A stretch of 30,974 nucleotides of DNA from CAMNAO01 sp045605145 (GTDB lineage: Bacteria; Bacillota; Clostridia; Oscillospirales; Oscillospiraceae), in assembly GCA_045605145.1 (NCBI GenBank), contig JAZUPH010000081.1, positions 1 through 30,974 of the forward strand, written 5' to 3'. Position 1 is the first letter of the stretch. The number at the start of each line of letters is the position of its first letter. Below the pieces are notes generated by a model, which saw nothing but the letters and a program-made list of their open reading frames with translations, was not told the DNA's origin and did not search any database. Position numbers and translations under genes: made by a program. This document shows positions 8,568 through 15,428 of the stretch, piece after piece.

Positions 8568-9768
8568 TTCCAATGTCCTGCTGAAGGTCGAAAACCTGTG
8601 TCAGTACTTCAAGATGGGCAAGTCCGAGCTGAAGGCTGTTGACAATGTATCCTTCGATATCAAGAAGGGCGAGGTCTTCGGTCTGGTCGGCGAGTCCGGC
8701 TGCGGCAAGACCACCACCGGACGCTCCATCATCAAGCTGTACGATATCACCGGCGGCAACATCATCTTCAAGGGCATCCGTATCGGCGCCGGCAAGCGCT
8801 CCTACCGGGATGCCATCAAGAAGGCCCGTGAAGCGTATAAGGAAGCTGTCGCCCAGCATCCCGAGCAGGCGGCTGAGCTGAAGGCCAAGCTGGATGCCAC
8901 CGTTGCCGAGCAGCGGGAGAACATCCGCAAGGCTGACCACGATCAGCGCAACTGCGATAAGGAGTATTCCGCCAACCTGCAGGCTGCCTGCAAGCAGAAG
9001 TATGAGGCTCTGCTCTCCCGCTGCGACGAGAGCGAGAAGGCCAAGCTTCAGGCGGAGTACCGCAACGAGATGTACAAGGCCAAGAAGACCAAGCTGGTTA
9101 CCCAGATCCAGATGATCTTCCAGGATCCCATCGCCTCTCTTGACCCGCGCATGACTGTGCGTGAGATCATTTCCGAGGGTCTTGTAATCCAGGGTGAGCG
9201 TGATAAGGAAGTCATCGACCAGAAGGTCTTTGACATGCTTGATCTTGTCGGCCTTGTGCCTGAGCATGCAAGCCGCTATCCCCATGAGTTCTCCGGCGGT
9301 CAGCGTCAGCGTATCGGTGTTGCCCGTTCCATCATCATGAATCCGGATCTGATCATCGCCGATGAGCCGGTTTCCGCACTGGACGTTTCCATCCAGGCAC
9401 AGGTCATTAACCTGCTGAACGATCTGCGTGACCGTTTCGGTCTGACTATCCTGTTCATCGCCCATGACCTGTCCGTTGTTAAGTACTTCTCCGACCGTAT
9501 CGGCGTCATGTACTTCGGCAAAATGGTTGAGCTTGCAGATTCTGATGAGCTGTTCCTCAACCCGCTGCATCCCTACACCAGATCTCTCCTGTCCGCCATC
9601 CCGCTGCCCGATCCGGTATACGAGAAGAACAGACAGAGAATCGTGTACAATCCCCTCGCTGAGCATGACTACACCGTGGACAAGCCCTCCTTCCGTGAGA
9701 TCAAGCCCGGACACTGGGTAATGTGCAATGACGAAGAGTTTGAGAAGTACAAGCAGCAGCTTAAGTAA
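8560..9768 (+). CDS. oppF: Oligopeptide ABC transporter ATPase, OppF type, with charged insert
   Basis: Second ATPase of the importer, 402 residues. Walker A G-E-S-G-C-G-K-T at 44-51, Q-loop Gln188 in F-Q-D-P-I-A-S-L-D-P, signature F-S-G-G-Q-R-Q-R at 244-251, Walker B Asp268-Glu269, then the H-D-L-S switch. Between the Walker A domain and the Q-loop, about residues 75-178, it carries roughly 85 extra residues dense in Lys, Glu, Ala and Gln that look like a helical hairpin or coiled coil. This is a different insertion point from OppD but close to the same Q-loop face. The ATG at 8560 is preferred over the GTG at 8551 because AAGAGAGG precedes it at proper distance. It overlaps the oppD stop by 8 bases and its own stop overlaps the next gene by one base. 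Confidence 0.93.
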   Translation: MSDSNVLLKVENLCQYFKMGKSELKAVDNVSFDIKKGEVFGLVGESGCGKTTTGRSIIKLYDITGGNIIFKGIRIGAGKRSYRDAIKKAREAYKEAVAQHPEQAAELKAKLDATVAEQRENIRKADHDQRNCDKEYSANLQAACKQKYEALLSRCDESEKAKLQAEYRNEMYKAKKTKLVTQIQMIFQDPIASLDPRMTVREIISEGLVIQGERDKEVIDQKVFDMLDLVGLVPEHASRYPHEFSGGQRQRIGVARSIIMNPDLIIADEPVSALDVSIQAQVINLLNDLRDRFGLTILFIAHDLSVVKYFSDRIGVMYFGKMVELADSDELFLNPLHPYTRSLLSAIPLPDPVYEKNRQRIVYNPLAEHDYTVDKPSFREIKPGHWVMCNDEEFEKYKQQLK

Positions 9769-10178
9769 TGATGACTGAAAAACGCAAATCATTCCTTATT
9801 TCATTGGCGGTCGGTGCCGTTATTACCGCTGCGGTCTGCATTATGAATGTGACCGGTGATAGCTATGTGTATGGCGGCATTCCGATGCTCCTGTGCGATG
9901 GCTTCTTTGTGGCGGCTGTGTTGGTACTTGGCGTTGGCCTTCTCGGCTTTGCCAAGAACTGCGGCTACTTCGATATGATGACCTACGGTGTCAGCTTCGT
10001 GTTGCACACCCGCTGGCCTGTCATTGGCGCCATTAAAGAGGAGCATGAGGGCGAAAAGTTTGTGGACTACAAACAGCGTAAAAAGAAAGAGCGCAAGTCC
10101 TCACGCGGTCCCATCCTTGCCGGTGCTGTGTATATGGCTCTTGCGACTCTGATGCTGCTTCTGTATAATATTATTTGA
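9768..10178 (+). CDS. DUF3899-type small membrane protein, last gene of opp operon
   Basis: A 136-residue membrane protein with three predicted membrane segments (about 8-28, 36-62 and 115-134). A G-Y-F-D-M-M-T-Y-G motif follows TM2, and a highly basic cytoplasmic loop (Y-K-Q-R-K-K-K-E-R-K) precedes TM3; this pattern matches the DUF3899 family as I remember it. The function is unknown. Its ATG (9768, or the adjacent one at 9771) overlaps the oppF stop codon, so it is translated as part of the transporter operon and may assist assembly or regulation of the transporter. A strong terminator follows. Family assignment is from memory of the pattern, not a search. Confidence 0.75.
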   Translation: MMTEKRKSFLISLAVGAVITAAVCIMNVTGDSYVYGGIPMLLCDGFFVAAVLVLGVGLLGFAKNCGYFDMMTYGVSFVLHTRWPVIGAIKEEHEGEKFVDYKQRKKKERKSSRGPILAGAVYMALATLMLLLYNII

Positions 10179-10221
10179 ACGATTGCCGGCGTGCCAAATC
10201 CCATCCGCATAAAGTGAACTG

Positions 10222-10261
10222 CACCCCATTGTCTGCCCAGCAGACAATGGGGTGTGTTTTT
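10222..10261 (+). terminator. Rho-independent terminator of the opp operon
   Basis: A perfect 15-bp stem (10222-10236 and 10240-10254) with a 3-base loop and a T tract at 10257-10261, 44 bases after the last opp-operon gene. Confidence 0.9.
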
Positions 10262-10313
10262 CTGTGCCCTAAGCTGTTTTAACAAGTGCTGTGCAGGCAC
10301 CGTAAGGCAATAT

Positions 10314-10356
10314 AAAAGGGCTTGCTGTCTGCGCAGTGCGGACAACAAGCCCTTTT
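10314..10356 (-). terminator. Terminator of the minus-strand surface-polymer operon
   Basis: An 11-bp inverted repeat (aaaagggcttg 10314-10324, caagccctttt 10346-10356), extendable inward with one bulge. On the minus strand it ends in TTTT followed by an AT-rich stretch. It lies about 107 bases downstream of the SGNH gene and faces the opp terminator, so the two convergent operons are insulated. Confidence 0.7.
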
Positions 10357-10462
10357 GGCTGTGTAAGGAGTTAATATTCAATTCAGACTGGGAATACCAC
10401 TTCAAAGCGGCAAACGCCCTGTTTGCACGCTAGTGTCTGTTTAATTAGCTCCCGCGCTTGTT

Positions 10463-11533
10463 CTACTCGCTTAGCCCGGTATAAATTCCCTCCTGAGCCA
10501 GTTGAGGCAGATTCCGTTCAACTATCTCAATGAGAATCACTGTATACTCCCCGTCTCCAAGCTGCGAGAGATCATACTCTGATGCGCGCAGGAAAACGGC
10601 ATTTCCAAATACCTCAGCCAGATATGGATATAGCGCGTTCCCGAATGAATCGCGGTAACAAAGCAAACTGCCTGTTTGCCCGGCGTTTTCTGTCAGTATC
10701 CTCATGGCATCGCCGTTATTTGCGTTATTCATCGCAGTGAAAGAAAATCCACCGTAAATATTGTACGCAGTCTCGGCCCCACCGCCTGCAGGGTACAGCA
10801 TCTCGTAGAGATCACCGCGGTGTCCACCGTCCTCGATAAAGCCGCGGCTGGAGAAATCCGCCTCGATGCCCATATATCGACAAATCTCATCTGCGGCTGC
10901 GGCCGCACCTATTGCGTTCCAATGCGTGTCGGTACGATAATACAGCCCGGCTTCCAGTGAAAGAACAGAGTACAAATCGATGTAATTTATTCCATACTCT
11001 TCCATGAGAGGCATCAGTTTTGCGATGTTTGAGTTTTCGTGACCGCCCGTAACGTCCGCCGGCATATAGTGGGGGTACAGGCTGTTTTTGTTGGGCGCAA
11101 CGGTAAAATAAAATTCAACCCCATTTTCGTGAGCATACTCCTGCATGGCAAGGAGATTTGCCGCGACTGTGAGCAGCTCCTCATCGCTCATGGCTGTTCC
11201 GGTGTAATCCGCCAGAGTGGGTGCATAGTAAAGCCACCCGTCCGAGCCGAGAACAACATCCGCATCGGTTGAGGTTCTCAAAAATACGGCGTGCAGTTTT
11301 GACCACAGTGTGACGAGCCGGCTTCGGAAGGCAAAATTTTGTGCCACATAATCTGTGACATCTGAAAGAAAGTTTCGGTTCAGCGAACCGTCGGCATTCG
11401 TGAGCGAAACCCTGGAGACTACGATTTCATTGCCAAAAACGTTTGCCGCAGGGCTGAGCAGCATGCCCAACAGCGGCATAAGGCTGAAGAAAAGAAACAA
11501 TATTATAAAAGCACATTGTGCATACTTTTTCAT
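10463..11533 (-). CDS. AlgJ/AlgX-like SGNH-fold protein, extracellular O-acylation factor
   Basis: This 356-residue protein has an N-terminal membrane anchor (about 6-28) and an extracellular SGNH-hydrolase-like domain. The catalytic-type residues are visible: Asp202 and His204 in Y-R-T-D-T-H-W-N, and Ser296 in Y-R-D-S-F-G. This arrangement is that of AlgJ, AlgX and the 'DHHW' proteins, which take an acyl group handed over by an MBOAT membrane protein and place it on a polysaccharide. The MBOAT gene is directly upstream on the same strand, 68 bases away, which supports that role. I chose the ATG at 11533 because the AGGG before it is spaced about 8 bases, while it is too close to the ATG at 11539. 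The polymer being modified is not identifiable. It is the last gene of the operon. Confidence 0.82.
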   Translation of the reverse strand: MKKYAQCAFIILFLFFSLMPLLGMLLSPAANVFGNEIVVSRVSLTNADGSLNRNFLSDVTDYVAQNFAFRSRLVTLWSKLHAVFLRTSTDADVVLGSDGWLYYAPTLADYTGTAMSDEELLTVAANLLAMQEYAHENGVEFYFTVAPNKNSLYPHYMPADVTGGHENSNIAKLMPLMEEYGINYIDLYSVLSLEAGLYYRTDTHWNAIGAAAAADEICRYMGIEADFSSRGFIEDGGHRGDLYEMLYPAGGGAETAYNIYGGFSFTAMNNANNGDAMRILTENAGQTGSLLCYRDSFGNALYPYLAEVFGNAVFLRASEYDLSQLGDGEYTVILIEIVERNLPQLAQEGIYTGLSE

Positions 11534-11601
11534 AAGCATTGCCCTGTTTGCCTGTTTGCGGGCGGGGAAATGACAGGCATACGGGTGTTTCCTCCCTTCT
11601 T

Positions 11602-13032
11602 TCAGAATTGGAAATAGATAAACGGATTATATCCGCCGCTTGCCAGACTCATTATCGACAATATGTACAGCGCAAGGGCGGCACAGTACCGCACGGTGCT
11701 GCACTTGCTTATGCGTCCGATAGAGTTAACCTTGGAGGCAATAAGCCGGTGAAGATCCAATGAGAAGAACACTGCGGCGCACAGTGTGAGTATAGCGGCG
11801 GGGGTTACCAGAGTGTGCAGCAGCGCACTGTCTGCCGCCAATGCTCCGAAGGAGAACATCGTGCAGATTATTGCCCGGGCATCGGCGACAGAATCGGCGC
11901 GGAACAGCACAAACAGCAGCATCACGCTTATAAGAGTGTAGACCCTGCATATGAGCCTGCCCAGCCGATGCCTCGACAGCTTTTCCACGGGTATTATCTT
12001 CAGTTCTTCCGCGCAGGAGAGAAGTCCGTGCAGCACTCCCCAAATGATAAACGTCCAGTTTGCTCCGTGCCATATGCCGGTACACAGGAACACTATCATT
12101 CGGTTTAATATGGTTCTGGCTTTGCCTTTTCTGTTGCCGCCCAGGGGAATATACAGGTACTCTCTGAACCAGGATGACAGGGAAATGTGCCACTTGCGCC
12201 AGAAATCACGGATGGAGCAGGCGGTGTAGGGATGATTGAAGTTTTCATTGAATCTGAAGCCGAACATCCGCCCCATGCCAATTGCCATGTCGCTGTATCC
12301 ACTGAAATCGAAATATATCTGCATCATATAACACAGAGCCCCAAGCCATGCCAGGCGGAAATCGCTGTAGCCAGCCTGTGCTGAGGATATGCCGTTAATT
12401 ACAGTGTCTGCGACCAGCCCCAGGGCGTTTGAAATAAGAACTTTCTTGGCAAGCCCAATGCACAGGCGATATATACCCTGAGCAATGTCCTCAATATCGG
12501 CGCTTCGCTTGTCAATTTGGTCGGCGATGTCGTGATATTTGACAATGGGTCCCGCAATCAGCTGCGGGAAGAAGGAGATGTACAGGAACATTTTGAAGAT
12601 GCTCCCTGTTGAGCTCTCGGGGTTGCGGTACACATCAATTACATAGGAAAGCCCCTGGAAAGTGAAAAAGGAAATGCCTATGGGCAGGACAATTCCCGGC
12701 AGCGTCAGTGAGCCACCGCTTACCGTGTTGAGGTTTGTAACGATAAAGTCCGCGTATTTGAATACTCCCAAGATACCCAGATTAAACACTGCGCAGATAA
12801 CAAGAACGGACTTCCTGTACCCGGATGAACGCGCAAGCAACCGGCCGGCTGTATAGTTGACCAGTATCGATGCCAGCAATATGGGGACATATTCAATTTG
12901 TCCGAATGAGTAAAATACCAGGCTGAAAGCAGCCAGTACCGCGTTCTTGTACTTTATGCTGCGACTTAACAGCGAAAGCAGAAATACAATCGGCAGAAAC
13001 GCGAACAGAAATATGGGTGAGCTGAAAACCAT
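11602..13032 (-). CDS. MBOAT-family O-acyltransferase, AlgI-like
   Basis: A 476-residue multi-spanning membrane protein. The start M-V-F-S-S-P-I-F-L-F-A-F-L-P is typical of the AlgI group, and the core has W-R-K-W-H-I-S-L-S-S-W-F-R-E-Y-L-Y-I-P-L-G-G followed by G-I-W-H-G-A-N-W, whose His (residue 322) is the conserved MBOAT histidine. Such proteins move an acetyl or other acyl group from the cytoplasm across the membrane for transfer to a surface polymer by a partner like the SGNH protein encoded next. The open frame extends upstream to 13098, but AAGGGA lies 8 bases before the ATG at 13032, fixing the start. DltB (D-alanylation) is a relative, but no dltA, dltC or dltD is present, so polysaccharide O-acylation is the better inference. 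Confidence 0.9.
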   Translation of the reverse strand: MVFSSPIFLFAFLPIVFLLSLLSRSIKYKNAVLAAFSLVFYSFGQIEYVPILLASILVNYTAGRLLARSSGYRKSVLVICAVFNLGILGVFKYADFIVTNLNTVSGGSLTLPGIVLPIGISFFTFQGLSYVIDVYRNPESSTGSIFKMFLYISFFPQLIAGPIVKYHDIADQIDKRSADIEDIAQGIYRLCIGLAKKVLISNALGLVADTVINGISSAQAGYSDFRLAWLGALCYMMQIYFDFSGYSDMAIGMGRMFGFRFNENFNHPYTACSIRDFWRKWHISLSSWFREYLYIPLGGNRKGKARTILNRMIVFLCTGIWHGANWTFIIWGVLHGLLSCAEELKIIPVEKLSRHRLGRLICRVYTLISVMLLFVLFRADSVADARAIICTMFSFGALAADSALLHTLVTPAAILTLCAAVFFSLDLHRLIASKVNSIGRISKCSTVRYCAALALYILSIMSLASGGYNPFIYFQF

Positions 13033-13094
13033 ATACTTAGTCCCTTGTGTGTATACTATCTGAAATTTGCTCAGCGGTGGCGCTGCGCCTAAGA

Positions 13095-14714
13095 TCAAGT
13101 GTATTGCGGATCAGGATAGATGTATCCGTAGCGGTAAAGCTGATTGTGTGGGATCATATAGAAGCTGTCATAATCACCGTATACTCCAACAAAGTTGTTC
13201 TGTAATTGCGGATCAAAAATGTACGGATCCCCCTCGTCCCCCAGTATCATCTGGGTCCAGGCGTGGTGCTGCGCTCCATCGGAACCAGAGCGGTAGAATC
13301 CGGAAACAGCGGTAGTGTCAAACCCCAGTGCACGCGACAGGGAGCAGAAGGCGGCAGCAAAGCTGTAACAATTGCCGCGTCCGGTGGACAATATCCCATA
13401 GGCTTCCGGAATGATCCAATCTGTTGTTCCGGCATCATATATATTACCGCCAACATAGAACAGATCTGTACAATATAGGTACACTGCGCGCAGCATATCC
13501 ATTCTTTCCATGTCTTCCGTGATAATATCACCCAGCACCTGTTGCATAAGTGCATCCAGTTGGGCATCACCGGATGTGTACCGGCCGTCATCTGCGAAGC
13601 TGAAGCCGTTTATGCTCGTGTTTCGCGCAATGGAACCGTCGCTCTCTACATAATAGAGCGCAGTCCCAATAAGGCAAAACCCTTCCTCAAGTGCCGGCAG
13701 GGGAACGCTGTCTGTCCAGATTTCTGCCTCACCGGAGTTTTCGGGGGCACAGCTGTGCTCGATAACCGCCTCAATGACAGTGCAGTATTCGTCACTGCCT
13801 GCCGCCACATCCATAACCGTACCGACCATCCTGTTGTCGGCCTGTACCCTGTTGCCGCGCCCGAGAACGCGGTTCATGGTCGCCGCAAAATCAAGACGGG
13901 TGACAAAGGTGTCAGGATCCACTGCCGGGGCATCCTCCAACCATCCCTCCGCCGCCATCAGGCAGAACGCAGAGTAATCGGGGTCTTCCGGACCTATGTT
14001 GTCGAATTCGGCAGTTTCGGCGCATTCGGGATAGAACGCCGCCAGAATATCGGCAAATTCGCGGTATGTGAGCCCATCCTCCGGGCGAAAAGCAGCCCCA
14101 TCAATAACGCCAAGCAGCTTCAGTGCTGCGGCGGCCTCACCATGGGGGGAACCGAGGGCGGCGTCATCAAAATACTCATCACCGGTCACATCAACTGCCA
14201 GCAGGCTGTATATGGCATCGGTGGCCTCCCCGCGTGTAATAATGTCGTAGGGCCTGAAATAACCGTCAACCGAGATGGTCATATAGGGTCGATGTTCACA
14301 GGGATCTGTACGAAGCGCCACCACATATACGGCTGAGAAAAATGCGTCCCGGCTGATCTCGATGCTTTCGGTGCCAAGATAATTGCCGTTTTCATCACGC
14401 CAGCCGATAAAGGTGTAGCCCTCATACACCGGCGCTTCAGGAATGAGTATAGCAGGCTCATCTTTTGTGGGGGCGACCGGGATGATGGCATCAGGGGTGA
14501 TAAAATATGCCGTACCCACCGCAGCCTCTTCCTGCTCCGCGGCCGTACCTGCCTGTACCGTCTGGTCAGTGCCTGCCGGAGCTGGCTCATCACTGAGCGG
14601 CGCACATCCAGTCAATGTTCCGAGAAGCAACAATATCATCATAACAGAAAGTGTTATGATGATAATGCCGGTCAACTTATTCTTTTTTTGCCTCGCTGTT
14701 TCGTGCTGTGTCAT
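13095..14714 (-). CDS. Lipoprotein with InlB-type, SLH-like and transglutaminase-like domains
   Basis: A 539-residue surface protein. A hydrophobic signal (about 14-36) ends in L-T-G-C, so Cys37 is the probable lipidation site. Next is a Pro/Ala/Glu-rich linker, then a short InlB B-repeat-like unit (Y-T-F-I-G-W-R-D-E-N-G, about 96-135). Two or three S-layer-homology-like units follow (about 150-320; R-G-E-A-T-D-A-I-Y, Y-R-E-F-A-D-I-L-A, T-R-L-D-F-A-A-T-M-N-R). The C-terminal domain is transglutaminase/cysteine-protease-like with a full triad: Cys449 in G-R-G-N-C-Y-S-F, His484 in H-H-A-W-T, and Asp501 in F-D-P. The gene starts 1 base after the stop of the small lipoprotein gene, so they are coupled, and lies 62 bases before the MBOAT gene. 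The context suggests a role in anchoring or trimming wall-attached material; the substrate is unknown. Confidence 0.82.
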   Translation of the reverse strand: MTQHETARQKKNKLTGIIIITLSVMMILLLLGTLTGCAPLSDEPAPAGTDQTVQAGTAAEQEEAAVGTAYFITPDAIIPVAPTKDEPAILIPEAPVYEGYTFIGWRDENGNYLGTESIEISRDAFFSAVYVVALRTDPCEHRPYMTISVDGYFRPYDIITRGEATDAIYSLLAVDVTGDEYFDDAALGSPHGEAAAALKLLGVIDGAAFRPEDGLTYREFADILAAFYPECAETAEFDNIGPEDPDYSAFCLMAAEGWLEDAPAVDPDTFVTRLDFAATMNRVLGRGNRVQADNRMVGTVMDVAAGSDEYCTVIEAVIEHSCAPENSGEAEIWTDSVPLPALEEGFCLIGTALYYVESDGSIARNTSINGFSFADDGRYTSGDAQLDALMQQVLGDIITEDMERMDMLRAVYLYCTDLFYVGGNIYDAGTTDWIIPEAYGILSTGRGNCYSFAAAFCSLSRALGFDTTAVSGFYRSGSDGAQHHAWTQMILGDEGDPYIFDPQLQNNFVGVYGDYDSFYMIPHNQLYRYGYIYPDPQYT

Positions 14715-14715
14715 A

Positions 14716-15144
14716 TCAATATACTCCGCGTATCACTTCGCTGTCCCCTTCGCGATATGTGACAACCGTGAAGCCATCGTAATAAAGTTCGCCGTCTTCA
14801 CCGGCGCCAAGGCAACTTTGCACATATGCCGAGTCCGTCGGTTCACCGATCTTCGCATACAGCTCGCTGACTTCCTGCCCGATAAGTGCAGTGGCGGTCT
14901 GCATGGCCTCATTTGCCGCTGTTTCATCAGTTGCGCCGTCCTGGGCGGCGGAGACACCTGTAGAGGGCAGGGAAGACTGCATCCCCTCGGGAATACTGGG
15001 CACAGCAGCGTCTGTATCTTCCGTCTGAGAGCCTGTGTCAACCGCGGAGTCGTCAGACTCTGTGGTCTGGCATGCGCAAAGCACGAACACCAAAGCCGTG
15101 CAAATAATCAGAGCGAATAATCTGTTATAATGTATAAGTTTCAT
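14716..15144 (-). CDS. Small lipoprotein with BamE/OmlA-like C-terminal domain
   Basis: A 142-residue lipoprotein, first gene of the minus-strand surface operon. The signal peptide ends in L-C-A-C with the lipidated Cys at residue 25. A low-complexity Thr/Ser/Asp/Glu-rich linker follows (about 27-75). The C-terminal part has an I-G-Q-E-V-S-E-L-Y-A-K-I-G-E-P motif then a Y-Y-D-G-F-T-V-V-T-Y strand, which resembles the 'G-x-T-x-x-E-V-x-x-L-L-G-x-P' pattern of BamE/OmlA/SmpA-like small folds. No catalytic residues are obvious, so a binding or scaffold function is more likely. I see no good ribosome binding site before the ATG, but there is a promoter about 120 bases upstream. Domain assignment is a pattern match only. 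Confidence 0.75.
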   Translation of the reverse strand: MKLIHYNRLFALIICTALVFVLCACQTTESDDSAVDTGSQTEDTDAAVPSIPEGMQSSLPSTGVSAAQDGATDETAANEAMQTATALIGQEVSELYAKIGEPTDSAYVQSCLGAGEDGELYYDGFTVVTYREGDSEVIRGVY

Positions 15145-15263
15145 TTATGTGTGGTCTGCCGCATAAAGCCCAGGAAACAATCCCGAGGCAGACGTACTCC
15201 TCTCCGGGTAGTGTAAGATACACATTTTTGGCATATCAGCCACAAAACGATATCCACAGGAAA

Positions 15264-15291
15264 ATTACATCACGCCTGAATATATTGTCAA
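15264..15291 (-). promoter_or_regulatory. Promoter of the minus-strand surface-polymer operon
   Basis: Read on the minus strand: TTGACA (15291-15286), a 16-base spacer, then TGTAAT (15269-15264) with an extended TG one base before it. The start of transcription would be near 15257, leaving a leader of about 113 bases. Confidence 0.65.
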
Positions 15292-15357
15292 GATTTGCCC
15301 GACCCTGTGTCTGGTGGAACTTATCACAGGCGATTGCTTGTCGCGCTTCCTGCGGTG

Positions 15358-15386
15358 TTGCAATTTACGCACTGTTGTGATAGATT
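15358..15386 (+). promoter_or_regulatory. Possible promoter of the flavoprotein pair
   Basis: TTGCAA (15358-15363), 17-base spacer, TAGATT (15381-15386), each 4 of 6 to consensus. It lies about 43 bases before the first flavoprotein gene and is divergent from the surface-operon promoter in the same 284-base gap. Nothing else is recognisable in this gap. Confidence 0.45.
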
Positions 15387-15428
15387 CATCATATAGAAGC
15401 AAACAAAACTACTCTATGGGAGCATGCG

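Noticed and set aside
6411..8573. 720-codon open frame antisense to oppD
   Set aside because: Exact shadow of oppD, whose ABC motifs are unmistakable on the plus strand.
8464..9792. 442-codon open frame antisense to oppF
   Set aside because: Shadow of oppF; Leu/Gly/Val-rich with no family features.
10214..10260. agtgaactgcacccc stretch resembling an insertion-sequence end
   Set aside because: No partner end, transposase or target duplication; it is fully explained as the opp terminator stem.
10410..10426. gcaaac/gtttgc small hairpin downstream of the SGNH gene
   Set aside because: A six-base stem without a T tract; a better terminator lies at 10314-10356.
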